Positions 26,004 to 34,839 of a stretch of DNA of 64,000 nucleotides are shown here, piece after piece. Both the position numbers and the translations under genes were made by a program. The notes under the pieces were generated by a model, which was given only the letters and a program-made list of their open reading frames with translations, did no database searches and was not told the origin of the DNA. The stretch is from NCBI GenBank assembly GCA_002746305.1, contig NVWV01000013.1:41445-105444 (forward strand), read 5' to 3'. Every line of letters starts with the position of its first letter. Position 1 is the first letter of the stretch. The DNA is from Bacteroidota bacterium (lineage in GTDB: Bacteria; Bacteroidota; Bacteroidia; NS11-12g; UBA9320).

Positions 26004-28239
26004 ACGCTTAACCTTACCATATTTATTACTGTTATTAGGTTTTTCAACCTTTGCTCAGCAATCCCTCGCTTCCAAAGGTCCTGTCTTTAAGGATGATGTT
26101 GTTCCCTCTGTATATATCACCATCGACCCTGATTCTTTAGAAAGTCTCATGGACTGGGATAATAGATTTAGCAATCACCATTATCCTGCGAACTTCGTTT
26201 TTGACAATGGAACTATAAGGGATTCTATTGCCAATGTCGGATTTAGGTTAAGAGGCAATACCTCGAGAAGTTCCATTAAGAAATCATTTAAAATATCCTT
26301 TAATGAGTTCGAAGGTGGAAGAAACTATCAAGGATTGGAGAAAATAAACTTAAATGGAGAACACAATGATCCTTCCATCATTAGAAGCAAGTTGTGTTTT
26401 GACTTTTTAGACTATTTAGAGGTGCCTGCCTCACGGACAAGTCATGCTAAATTGTATATCAATGGAATATACTTTGGACTATACCTGAATGTAGAGCATA
26501 TAGACGAGGAGTTCACAAAAAGTAGATATGGCAGTGAAGGGAACTTGTACAAGTGTACCTATGGTGCAAACCTTTACTACAGAGGTAGTTCGTCATCCAA
26601 TTACCAAGAGGAATACTACGAGATAAAACGACCAGAGTCTCCTACCGCATATGAAGATTTAGCACATTTTATTGATGTGTTGAACAATACAGAATCTAGT
26701 AATTTTGAATGTGAACTGGAGAAGGTCTTCAACGTAAATACATATATTAAAGTATTGGTTATGGATGTTTTAGTAGGCAATTGGGATGGTCCCAATTACA
26801 ATAAGAATAACTTCTATTTATATTATAATCAGGCAAATAGGCAGTTTGAATACATTCCTTACGACTTAGACAATAGTTTTGGTGTTGATTTTTTAGGTAA
26901 AGACTGGGCCGAAAGAAATATTTATTCGTGGAGTAAAAATGGATCACATAGACCATTATATCAAAAGGTTTTGGACCGTCAGAAGTACAAGGATTACTTT
27001 TCCTATTGGATGGGGAAATCAATCGATGATTTTTTTAATTCGGATAGTTTGAATTTGAAAATGAATTCGTTGCGATCGCTTATTCGACCAGCTGCAATTT
27101 TAGATACGATTCGTTCAAAAGATTATGGGTATACCATTTCAGACTTTGATAATTCCTTTGGGTTTTACTACAATGAACATGTTAAATATGGATTGAGAGA
27201 CTATGTTTCAAAAAGGACGTCCTCCGCTTTGACACAGTTAAATCCGATTGCAGATGTTAAACCTTTGGTGTATTGGAATAGTTCGTCTATAGATTATTTG
27301 AACGATTCAGTAAAGATAGAATTGAAGACATTAGCAGAGTCCGGTGTAGAATCAGTTATAATCGAGTATGGTTGGGATGCACAATCTGCTATTTGGTTTG
27401 ATACATTAGCTCAGACTAATGGAAATGGAGTATATCAAACGACTATAAAATGGCATCCTGTACTAAATACAATGAATTATATTCTTTTAATAAAGGATAG
27501 TCTCGGAGAGTTTACTCAATGGCCGTCGTGTAGCAATTTTGAAATAATAAAGTCAAGAACTGATATTCCATTGTATCTCAATGAATTGATGGCGAGCAAC
27601 ACAACCGGTATTACAGATGAAGAAGGAAAGACTGAAGATTGGATAGAGGTGTTTAATGGAGGCGATGACTTTATGAATTTAAAGGGGTTTTATATTACGG
27701 ATGATTTAGATGAGCCATTTAAGTACGGATTTCAGAGTTCAACATTTAGTCCAAAATCATTTAAATTTCTTTGGGCTGATAGTGATGAAGAGGATGGAGA
27801 TAATCATTTAAATTTCAAATTATCTGCAAAGGGAGAAACTATAGCCATATTTAATGAGTATGGAAGTTTAATAGACTCGATCAGCTATTCAAATGCCGAG
27901 AATGATATTTCCTTTGGACGAGAAGAGGATGGCAAAGAGCCATGGGTGTTTTTTCAGAATGCAACACCCAATTCATCGAATCACTTACAAACGAATTTTG
28001 TAATGGGTGAATGGGACAATGAAATAGGAGTATATCCCAATCCTTCAGTTGGTGTTTTTAAGATTATATCTAATTCTGAAAGGGTGGTGTACAGTGTTTC
28101 TGACAGTAAAGGATCTCAAGTAGTAAATTGGACAACAGGAACTGAAATTGATCTGTCTACGAACTCCAAAGGAATCTATTTTGTTAAGATTCGGATAGGA
28201 GAGGAGTTATACTCTAAAAAACTAGTACTCGTAAATTAA
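25996..28239 (+). CDS. Secreted CotH-kinase-family protein with lamin-tail domain and T9SS sorting domain
   Basis: Exported protein of 747 residues with signal peptide (LLLLGFSTFAQQ), a CotH-type kinase domain (about 35-400), a lamin-tail domain (about 530-650; LNELMASNTTGITDEEGKTE) and a T9SS type A tail (VYPNPSVGVFKI to the C-terminus). CotH features seen are VGFRLRGNTSR, NLNGEHNDPSIIRSKL, YFGLYLNVEHIDEEF and the catalytic-type YIPYDLDNSFG. CotH of Bacillus phosphorylates proteins; targets of Bacteroidetes members are unknown. It overlaps the sugar transporter gene by 8 bp, so it should be expressed with maltodextrin uptake, which is unexpected. Confidence 0.88.
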   Translation: MIKRLTLPYLLLLLGFSTFAQQSLASKGPVFKDDVVPSVYITIDPDSLESLMDWDNRFSNHHYPANFVFDNGTIRDSIANVGFRLRGNTSRSSIKKSFKISFNEFEGGRNYQGLEKINLNGEHNDPSIIRSKLCFDFLDYLEVPASRTSHAKLYINGIYFGLYLNVEHIDEEFTKSRYGSEGNLYKCTYGANLYYRGSSSSNYQEEYYEIKRPESPTAYEDLAHFIDVLNNTESSNFECELEKVFNVNTYIKVLVMDVLVGNWDGPNYNKNNFYLYYNQANRQFEYIPYDLDNSFGVDFLGKDWAERNIYSWSKNGSHRPLYQKVLDRQKYKDYFSYWMGKSIDDFFNSDSLNLKMNSLRSLIRPAAILDTIRSKDYGYTISDFDNSFGFYYNEHVKYGLRDYVSKRTSSALTQLNPIADVKPLVYWNSSSIDYLNDSVKIELKTLAESGVESVIIEYGWDAQSAIWFDTLAQTNGNGVYQTTIKWHPVLNTMNYILLIKDSLGEFTQWPSCSNFEIIKSRTDIPLYLNELMASNTTGITDEEGKTEDWIEVFNGGDDFMNLKGFYITDDLDEPFKYGFQSSTFSPKSFKFLWADSDEEDGDNHLNFKLSAKGETIAIFNEYGSLIDSISYSNAENDISFGREEDGKEPWVFFQNATPNSSNHLQTNFVMGEWDNEIGVYPNPSVGVFKIISNSERVVYSVSDSKGSQVVNWTTGTEIDLSTNSKGIYFVKIRIGEELYSKKLVLVN

Positions 28240-28245
28240 TTGAAT

Positions 28246-28743
28246 CTAAGGTTTTGGCTCCCCACATGGGTCACATACTAGATTAATATTTTGTGTAACC
28301 TCCTTGGTTTCATTGGTGATGGTGAATTGACCAATGATTAAGTGGTTTTTCATGATTATACATCCAATATCTCTAGGAGGAAGGCCGTTAACCGTTCTTT
28401 CTTCTTCCTCTTCCTCTTTTGGTTTATGGAGTTCTTCCATATTGACTTTCATTTCTCTAAAAATAAAGTATTTTCCTTCTACAAAACCACTCTGGTTGGC
28501 TGTTCCTTCTTTAAGTATTATTGCAATACCATCATCTGAACGATCGGATGTTTTGTGAATATATAATGTTCCATTGAAGGCTTTTGGTGTTTTTAATTGA
28601 GCTAATAGCTCTTCAGGAGGGTAAGCACCACCACAATAATCTTCCGTAGAAGTAATGGTGAATTTTAAACCTCGTTCTACTAATTGTGTTTTACATCCAA
28701 AAAACAACATACCCATTAATGTTAAAACTACTATTTTCTTCAC
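28246..28743 (-). CDS. Small lipoprotein, unknown
   Basis: Predicted lipoprotein of 165 residues. The GTG at 28743 gives a clean signal (KKIVVLTLMGMLFFGC); the frame further upstream is not needed. The mature part includes GGAYPPEELL, an acidic run of Glu residues (KPKEEEEEERTVNG), and a C-terminal pair of cysteines in LVCDPCGEPKP, with another Cys in DYCGG and in IGCII. No domain is recognised. The cysteines suggest disulfides or a metal site in the periplasm. Convergent with the CotH gene, 6 bp apart. Confidence 0.6.
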   Translation of the reverse strand: MKKIVVLTLMGMLFFGCKTQLVERGLKFTITSTEDYCGGAYPPEELLAQLKTPKAFNGTLYIHKTSDRSDDGIAIILKEGTANQSGFVEGKYFIFREMKVNMEELHKPKEEEEEERTVNGLPPRDIGCIIMKNHLIIGQFTITNETKEVTQNINLVCDPCGEPKP

Positions 28744-28842
28744 TATGCAATAATACCAAAGCAAATGGTAAGGAGAAAATTGTCTGGCGAATTAAAACGG
28801 AGTTTGTCATTCATGATTATTCTATGACTGAAAAGTAGGAAT

Positions 28843-28877
28843 AAAAAAAAGGGACTTGCCGAAGCAAATCCCTTTTT
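28843..28877 (-). terminator. Rho-independent terminator after susE-like gene
   Basis: On the minus strand the stem AAAGGGATTTGC / GCAAGTCCCTTT with a TTCG-type loop is followed by a run of eight T. It lies 20 bp after the stop of the SusE-like gene and ends the susCDE operon. Confidence 0.88.
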
Positions 28878-28896
28878 ACATAACGTGTGTTTAAAA

Positions 28897-30084
28897 TTAT
28901 TTCTTCGTTACACTTAACGACATAGTTTCAGCTTTAGCGTCTATTACGAAAAGTAAATCGTATGTACCGTCAGCAGCAACTTTCATGTTTCCTCCATCAT
29001 CAGTGATGTCAGCTTTGTCTGGACCCGTTAAGACATCACTACTGTAACCAAGATTTACATCATCCCAAGTTCCAGCTGTTCTTAGTTTGAATCCACCTGC
29101 ATTCACAAGTTCAACTCCGGTGAAAGCATATGTGTATGTGTCTCCATCTTTAGCTGGAGTAGTAGCATGAAGCTCTCCATCCCAGTTTCCGTTGTTTACA
29201 CCATCTCCAATTAATCCTATAGAAACATTAGACCAATCTCTTGGAGGAACATCTCCTGTTCTTGTAAGTGTTGCAGAATGTCCAGAGCCCGCAGTCCATG
29301 TGATTGCTACATCGTAGATGCCACTTTGGTCAGTAGTCATGTTTGTTCCACCAGCAACTAATGCATCAAGAGCACCACCGTAGTTAGTATTGAATTTAAC
29401 TCCTTTGTTACCGTCACCTAAATCTAAAGTTGAATCCAATTCAACTTTCCAACCTCCAGAATATCTGAACTTGTATTCACCAGAAGACATTACAACATCT
29501 GATAGGCCATAAGTCATAGTCGTCATGTCAAATGCAGGAGCGTCAAATTCTGTGTCACCAGACCATCCTCCAGGAGTAGCTTGACCGATAAAACCCCATT
29601 TTACAGGAACAATAGCACCTCTACCTGTTTCAGTGTCTATTACCACGTGGTAAAGACCATCCGCAGGAACAGTAAATACAGATGTACCTTCTTCAATATC
29701 ACCTCTTTGGATATCCACTTGTGGTTCTTCATTTCCACCCATAGCAGTTGTCCAATCTGTACCTGGTCCCCAAGTAGTTTTTGTAGCACCATTTACTTGA
29801 ATGATGTTAAAACCTTCAGTTCCAGCTTTAACTGCAACGTAAACTTCTAAAAGAGTAGCTCTATCTTCTTGAAGAACTTCATTCTTAGCTGTTTTTAAAG
29901 TTGCTTTAATGTCGAAACCGCTGTATGCAGTTGCTCCACCTTGGATATAGAATCCATCCTCTACAATCTCCTCTGTGGGAGTTACTGTACCATCATCATC
30001 TTTACACGATTGTAGCGTAAAGAGACCAAAAAGAGCAGCTAGGATAGCTACCGTCTTAGTTGTTTTTAAAAGTAAATTTTTCAT
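28897..30084 (-). CDS. SusE/SusF-like outer-membrane starch-binding lipoprotein
   Basis: Surface lipoprotein of 395 residues; signal MKNLLLKTTKTVAILAALFG with lipobox LQSC. The mature part has an N-terminal beta domain and two later repeats with W-G-F-I-G / G-L-I-G-D openings (KWGFIGQATPGGWSGDTEF and SIGLIGDGVNNGNWDGELH), the pattern of SusE/SusF carbohydrate-binding modules that bind maltooligosaccharides through aromatic residues. It is third in the susC-susD-susE order, 29 bp after susD. It probably holds starch at the cell surface. Confidence 0.9.
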   Translation of the reverse strand: MKNLLLKTTKTVAILAALFGLFTLQSCKDDDGTVTPTEEIVEDGFYIQGGATAYSGFDIKATLKTAKNEVLQEDRATLLEVYVAVKAGTEGFNIIQVNGATKTTWGPGTDWTTAMGGNEEPQVDIQRGDIEEGTSVFTVPADGLYHVVIDTETGRGAIVPVKWGFIGQATPGGWSGDTEFDAPAFDMTTMTYGLSDVVMSSGEYKFRYSGGWKVELDSTLDLGDGNKGVKFNTNYGGALDALVAGGTNMTTDQSGIYDVAITWTAGSGHSATLTRTGDVPPRDWSNVSIGLIGDGVNNGNWDGELHATTPAKDGDTYTYAFTGVELVNAGGFKLRTAGTWDDVNLGYSSDVLTGPDKADITDDGGNMKVAADGTYDLLFVIDAKAETMSLSVTKK

Positions 30085-30113
30085 TTTTGTTTAATTATTT
30101 ATGTTGTAAGTTG

Positions 30114-31586
30114 TTATAAGCCTAAATTTGGATTGGCATTAATTGCCCATTGCGGAATTGGGAAGGTTTCTCTTTCAGGTCCAGACACACTTTTTTCCCA
30201 CCATGCGTCATCAAATTTACCGAAACGAATTAAATCTTGTCGTCTATGACCTTCACAAAAAAGTTCACGACCTCGTTCTGCAAGGATATCATCCAGAGTA
30301 AATCCAGAAGTAGGACCCGCATTTGCACGATCTCTTATTTCCGAGATGTAAGAATCTCCAGCTCCAGCTGCTCCATTTCTAACAGCACATTCAGCCTTCA
30401 TCAGGAGTACATCTGCGTATCGGAACAACGGAAAATCATTATTGAGGTTTACTGTTGCTCCCTCCTCAACTTCATACTTACTTACTCTAGCCCCTGACAT
30501 GCGAATCTCTTCTGAGGTATTAGAAGCATCTAGTATTAATTTTGGAATAGAAGGAGTAATAACCAGCTTGGCACCCGCAGTTTCATCAAACAAATCTTTC
30601 CCGTCTGCATCCACTTGTTGACCAACTAAAAACCAATCTTCTTTGCGTTTGTCTACATCCACATAAGAGTTGAAGTGATCTTCCACGACTGCAAAACCGT
30701 TCCATGGTCCAACTGTCATTTTAAATGTAGCATCATGTAAATAATGTAAAGTTCTCATGTGAAGTCTAAAGCCCTGAAAGTTATTTTCATCAAAAGGGAT
30801 AGTGAAAATGTTTTCCGAAGCATTGTCGTTAGTAGCAGAGAATGCACTGGTTACACTTCCAAGGTCCAATGAATATAATCCCATATCGATTACACTATCA
30901 CAGTAAGCTTCAGCTTTTACGTAGTCAGAAGTTCCGAAATAAGCTTCTTGGTTAATGTAAAGCTTCGCCAATAAAGTGAAAGCCATTCCTTTAGCTACAG
31001 AATATTTTTGACCGGTAAGTGGAATAAGATTTAGGTTTGTCTCTATATCATTTACGATAAAGTCATAAATTTCTCGTCGTGTAGCTTTGAATGGTTGGGC
31101 AGGAGCGTCAGAAAAGGAAGTTATTAAGGGTATATCTCCGTAGTTGTCCAGCAGTAAATAATAATAGAATGCTCTGAGTACTTTTAGTTCGGAGGTTGTA
31201 GCATTTGTTTCTTCACTTTGGCCTCGAAGAACTAATTCTTCTAATGCTCTATTGCATTCATTTACCCCATCGTATAAATGACTCCACATAGAATTGACTG
31301 CATCAACATCGTTGGTCCATGTATGGGTATGTAGCATTCTCCATTTGCCACCATCATCCCAATCCGTCAATCGAGTAGGAAATACGACCTCGTCACTAGA
31401 AACCTCTTGTGCCCAAAACCACCATCCTGCATCATCAATTAAGTCTCCCAGTTCTTTATATGATGCTGCGACAATTAGGCTGGATCTTGTTGGGTTAACA
31501 GATGATCCATCTTTGGCTATGTCATCAAATTTGGTGCATCCTACCAAACAAGAGACTATTAATATCGTAGTAAATATCTTTTTCAT
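30114..31586 (-). CDS. susD: SusD/RagB-family nutrient-binding lipoprotein
   Basis: Outer-membrane lipoprotein of 490 residues that forms the lid of the SusC transporter and binds the glycan. Signal MKKIFTTILIVSCLVGC with Cys17. Family features: early W-rich stretch (DDAGWWFWAQEVSSDEVV), TPR-like helices (VNECNRALEEL, LRAFYYYLLLDNYGDIPLI), and the C-terminal DILAERGRELFCEGHRRQDLIRFGKF signature with NPNLGL end. It begins 10 bp after the susC stop. The neighbouring amylases and maltose phosphorylase point to starch or maltodextrin as ligand. Confidence 0.93.
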   Translation of the reverse strand: MKKIFTTILIVSCLVGCTKFDDIAKDGSSVNPTRSSLIVAASYKELGDLIDDAGWWFWAQEVSSDEVVFPTRLTDWDDGGKWRMLHTHTWTNDVDAVNSMWSHLYDGVNECNRALEELVLRGQSEETNATTSELKVLRAFYYYLLLDNYGDIPLITSFSDAPAQPFKATRREIYDFIVNDIETNLNLIPLTGQKYSVAKGMAFTLLAKLYINQEAYFGTSDYVKAEAYCDSVIDMGLYSLDLGSVTSAFSATNDNASENIFTIPFDENNFQGFRLHMRTLHYLHDATFKMTVGPWNGFAVVEDHFNSYVDVDKRKEDWFLVGQQVDADGKDLFDETAGAKLVITPSIPKLILDASNTSEEIRMSGARVSKYEVEEGATVNLNNDFPLFRYADVLLMKAECAVRNGAAGAGDSYISEIRDRANAGPTSGFTLDDILAERGRELFCEGHRRQDLIRFGKFDDAWWEKSVSGPERETFPIPQWAINANPNLGL

Positions 31587-31596
31587 ATTCCTTTAA

Positions 31597-34581
31597 TTAA
31601 AATGTTACGTTTACGCCAGCGGTTAAACTTCGAGTACGTGGGTATACATCGTATTGGTCTCTTCCAAATTCCGATCCTGAAAAATTTAACTCAGGATCAA
31701 GTCCTGAATATTTAGTCCACATCCAAAGGTTGGTTCCATTTACGTAAAATCGCAGATTTTTGACCTTGCTTTTCTTTGTTAACGGGATGTTGTAACCAAT
31801 AGAGAGATTATCTAATTTTATAAAGTCTCCGTCTTCAAGGTAATAGTCACTAAAACTCTCACTAGGCGTGCTGGAAATTCCTTTTTCTTCTTCTTCCAAA
31901 GCTGTTTGTAATACATTTAAAGTAGGAGCTTGTGAAGGGTTACTAAATACTAGACGTGTTACATTGAATATCTTATGACCGAATATTCCCCTCAAGCTAA
32001 AACTGGCATCAAAACCTTTCCATATTTCAAAATAATTAGAAAAGCCTAAAATTACATCGGGTTGTGCAGTTCCAACATATTCACGTTTTGCCTTAGTCCA
32101 ATCTCTGGTATATCCTCCTGCTTCAGTCTCAAATAAGAACTTTCCGTCAGATGAAACTCCTGCATAAACTGGTAAATAGAATGAACCTATTGGTTGACCT
32201 GCCTCTATCCGCTGGGTGTATAGTCCTTCGCTAACCAATCCAGGTCCAGAGATAATGAGTTTGTTGATTGGTGCAATTCCATGCCCTAGAGATATTGCCT
32301 TTTGTATGTTTCTGGAAGCAACAAGAGTAGCGTTCCATTTTAGATTTTTTCTGTCCACGATAACACCATTTACACTTAATTCGATGCCATTATTTTGAAT
32401 TTCTCCAAGGTTTTTATATGTCCTCCTTTCCCTCTCAGGTGGTACGCCCAGAGTTACTTCCATCACTAGGTCTGTTGTAGTTTTACGATATATTTCTAGA
32501 GAACCCGTAATTCTATTTTTAAAAAAACCATAATCCACCCCAATATTTACTTCTGAGAGTTGTTCCCATCCCAAATCAGGATTTACCTTGACATCGTTTA
32601 CATTGTTAAAAACAACAACTGTTTCTCCGGTTTTGGGGTCTTTACCTGTACCCGAAGGTCTGTAAATCACTTGATCAGCACCTTCTGGTATGTTTGTGTT
32701 TCCAGTGACACCATAGCCCAGCCTTAATCTTAAGTCAGATATTTTTGGAGTATTTAGTAGAAATTTTTCCTTCTTAAGATTCCAAGCTCCAGAAACAGCG
32801 TAAAAGGTTCCCCATTCCCTATTTGCACCATACTTGGAAGACTTGTCTCGTCTTATGGAGAGGGTACCATAGTATTTTTTATCAAAGTCATAAGTTGCTC
32901 GAGTAAAGAAGGATGCCAATCCAACAGCTGCAGGCCATTTACTAGTTACATCGTCATATTTTATTTCAGAAAATGCCTGAAGATCATTAGCACCAGTACT
33001 ATCATTGAAGGACTCTTCAGCTTTTGCTGTAAAACCATTTTTTATAGTCTGTTGCCAACTATGTCCACCAATAATGTTGAAACTATGCTGTTCTTTTAAC
33101 ACTTTTGAGTAGGAAATTACCTCATCGGTATATTTATACTCTTCATTGTTGTAATAGCGTTCTGCTGACCCGTTAGTAGTATTTGCAAAAGCATAACTAG
33201 GTTGAAATTTAAATCCTTGATCATCATTCCTGGCATACGCACTATTTATAGAAAAAGTTAAACCATCAACTATTTCATAGGATAGTTTAATGTTTCCCAA
33301 AAGTCTTTTTGCATCTCTATCGTCTTGAAATAAGTCTAACATAGCAACAGGGTTATTGTATTGAAAACTTCGATCTGATTCAAAGTACGTTCCATCGGCA
33401 TTATAGACAGGATCTGTAGGACTCCTTCTCATTGCTTGAAATATTATATTTTGAGGGTCACTACCATTATCATATTTTTTATAACTATTTTTTTCCATAG
33501 TTCCACTTAAACGGAAGTTCAGGGTTAACTTGTCGTTCAAAGCTTGTTGCGAGACATTCAGTCTTCCAATATATCTATCCTTGGTTGTTCCTTTTAACAC
33601 CCCGTCCAGATTGTTTGCTGACAATGAAGCTCTAAAACCTCCTGAATTATGACTGTGGTTTACGGCAATAGTATGTTGCTGTGAAATACCCGTAGTATAT
33701 ATTTCGTCTAACCAATCTGTATTGGCACCTCCATCCTGGAAATTAGCAGAACCAATTTTGGTGGCATAAGCTCTTATTTCATCTGCGGATAAAAACTCTA
33801 ATCTGTTTGCTACTTTGTCAAAAGAGACAAAACTGGAATATTCCACTGTAGTTAAAGGACTTCCATTGGATCTCTTTATGCCACTGCCTTTTGTAGTAAT
33901 AATAACAACCCCGTTTGCTCCTTGTGTTCCATATATTGAGGTTGAAGCAGCATCTTTAAGAATGTTAAAAGATTCTATATCATCTGGATTAATTGTTGTT
34001 GGGTCTATTCCAACAACTCCATCTACTACGTATAAGGGGTCGGTACTCCCTGTAATACTTGCAGAACTTCTGATGTTCACACTAAAACCTTTGTTGGGGT
34101 CCCCTCCTTGTTTGGAAATATTGACACCAGCAGCCTTGCCTTGCATCGCTTGAATAGGGTCAGTGAGTCGTCCCCTGTTAAGTTCCTTAGCACTAACTTG
34201 AGTCACAGCACCTGTTTTGTCTGATTTTTTCTGTGTTCCATAAGCAATCACTAAAACCTCATCTAACCTATCATCAGAAACCATCTTAATGGTAAAACTA
34301 GTTTGGTTTCCAAGTTCCAAAGTTTGGTCTGAATAACCTATAAAACTTACTTTTATAGATGATACACCTGAAGGGATATCCAGTTCGAATTTACCCAGAG
34401 GATCCGTTATAGCTCCACCCTTGGAACCTACAGGAAACACATAAGCACCAACCAGAGGTTTATTAGTTTCAGTATCAGTTACTGTTCCAGAAATTTTAGT
34501 TTGGCCAAATGCTACTGTAGAGGATGCAATAGCACATAAAACGAGTAAAAATACTTTAGCAATGTTTAATGTTTTTTTCAT
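31597..34581 (-). CDS. susC: SusC/RagA TonB-dependent outer-membrane transporter
   Basis: Beta-barrel transporter of 994 residues that imports oligosaccharides with energy from TonB. Order: signal peptide to AFGQ (about 26), carboxypeptidase-D-like domain (KISGTVTDTETNKPLVGAYV), TonB box region (DEVLVIAYGTQKKSDKTGAV), plug domain (PIQAMQGKAAGVNI, PLYVVDGVVG, ASTSIYGTQGANGVVIITTK) and barrel ending in the final aromatic residue (TAGVNVTF). It heads the susCDE operon. A full TTG-N19-TAnnTTTG promoter and a palindrome in the leader lie upstream. Likely substrate: maltodextrins. Confidence 0.95.
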   Translation of the reverse strand: MKKTLNIAKVFLLVLCAIASSTVAFGQTKISGTVTDTETNKPLVGAYVFPVGSKGGAITDPLGKFELDIPSGVSSIKVSFIGYSDQTLELGNQTSFTIKMVSDDRLDEVLVIAYGTQKKSDKTGAVTQVSAKELNRGRLTDPIQAMQGKAAGVNISKQGGDPNKGFSVNIRSSASITGSTDPLYVVDGVVGIDPTTINPDDIESFNILKDAASTSIYGTQGANGVVIITTKGSGIKRSNGSPLTTVEYSSFVSFDKVANRLEFLSADEIRAYATKIGSANFQDGGANTDWLDEIYTTGISQQHTIAVNHSHNSGGFRASLSANNLDGVLKGTTKDRYIGRLNVSQQALNDKLTLNFRLSGTMEKNSYKKYDNGSDPQNIIFQAMRRSPTDPVYNADGTYFESDRSFQYNNPVAMLDLFQDDRDAKRLLGNIKLSYEIVDGLTFSINSAYARNDDQGFKFQPSYAFANTTNGSAERYYNNEEYKYTDEVISYSKVLKEQHSFNIIGGHSWQQTIKNGFTAKAEESFNDSTGANDLQAFSEIKYDDVTSKWPAAVGLASFFTRATYDFDKKYYGTLSIRRDKSSKYGANREWGTFYAVSGAWNLKKEKFLLNTPKISDLRLRLGYGVTGNTNIPEGADQVIYRPSGTGKDPKTGETVVVFNNVNDVKVNPDLGWEQLSEVNIGVDYGFFKNRITGSLEIYRKTTTDLVMEVTLGVPPERERRTYKNLGEIQNNGIELSVNGVIVDRKNLKWNATLVASRNIQKAISLGHGIAPINKLIISGPGLVSEGLYTQRIEAGQPIGSFYLPVYAGVSSDGKFLFETEAGGYTRDWTKAKREYVGTAQPDVILGFSNYFEIWKGFDASFSLRGIFGHKIFNVTRLVFSNPSQAPTLNVLQTALEEEEKGISSTPSESFSDYYLEDGDFIKLDNLSIGYNIPLTKKSKVKNLRFYVNGTNLWMWTKYSGLDPELNFSGSEFGRDQYDVYPRTRSLTAGVNVTF

Positions 34582-34599
34582 TTATTCTCAAAATGTTAC

Positions 34600-34622
34600 C
34601 TTAGTGTAAAAAATACACTAAG
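34600..34622. promoter_or_regulatory. Operator-like palindrome in susC leader
   Basis: CTTAGTGTA and TACACTAAG are perfect 9-bp inverted arms around AAAAA. The site lies about 12 nt downstream of the -7 element, at or just after the expected transcription start. This is a typical repressor position. The CTTAGTGTAAAA half matches the palindrome at 23579-23593 beside the Nudix regulator. Confidence 0.65.
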
Positions 34623-34633
34623 TATTCGTTATA

Positions 34634-34663
34634 CAAATATATACGGTCATCCATATAATGCAA
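34634..34663 (-). promoter_or_regulatory. Promoter of the susCDE operon
   Basis: On the minus strand TTG (34663-34661), a 19-nt spacer and TATATTTG (34641-34634) match the Bacteroidetes consensus TTG-N19-TAnnTTTG exactly. The leader to the susC ATG is about 45 nt and contains the palindrome. Confidence 0.75.
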
Positions 34664-34744
34664 CTTTTTTCGAATATATATAGTCAAATATTTAGCTATA
34701 AAATTTGAATGTAATTTGTTGTTAATCAATAAGTTAAAGTGATT

Positions 34745-34810
34745 TTTACGAGTAAATGTATTGAAAGGCCTCCAAGACTCTTAGCGTCATTTTTACTCTA
34801 TATGTAAAAA
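34745..34810. promoter_or_regulatory. Two TTTAC/GTAAA inverted repeats upstream of T9SS amylase
   Basis: TTTAC-GA-GTAAA (34745-34756) and TTTTTAC-N7-GTAAAAA (34790-34810) lie 30-95 bp before the amylase ATG. They could be regulator sites, but they do not match the TTAGTGTAAA operator type well. The sequence is AT-rich, so chance is possible. Confidence 0.3.
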
Positions 34811-34839
34811 CCCATTAAAAAAACATGCAAATTTGAAGG

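Noticed and set aside
25996..28239. CotH as evidence of sporulation
   Set aside because: The T9SS tail and Bacteroidetes context show a secreted protein; no sporulation genes are present.
28334..28558. Plus-strand Ser-rich ORFs opposite the small lipoprotein gene
   Set aside because: They are the antisense of its Glu-rich run; no promoter or start context supports them.
34790..34810. TTTTTAC-N7-GTAAAAA as the same operator as in the susC leader
   Set aside because: Spacing and flanks differ; listed only as a weak separate candidate because AT-rich inverted repeats arise by chance.
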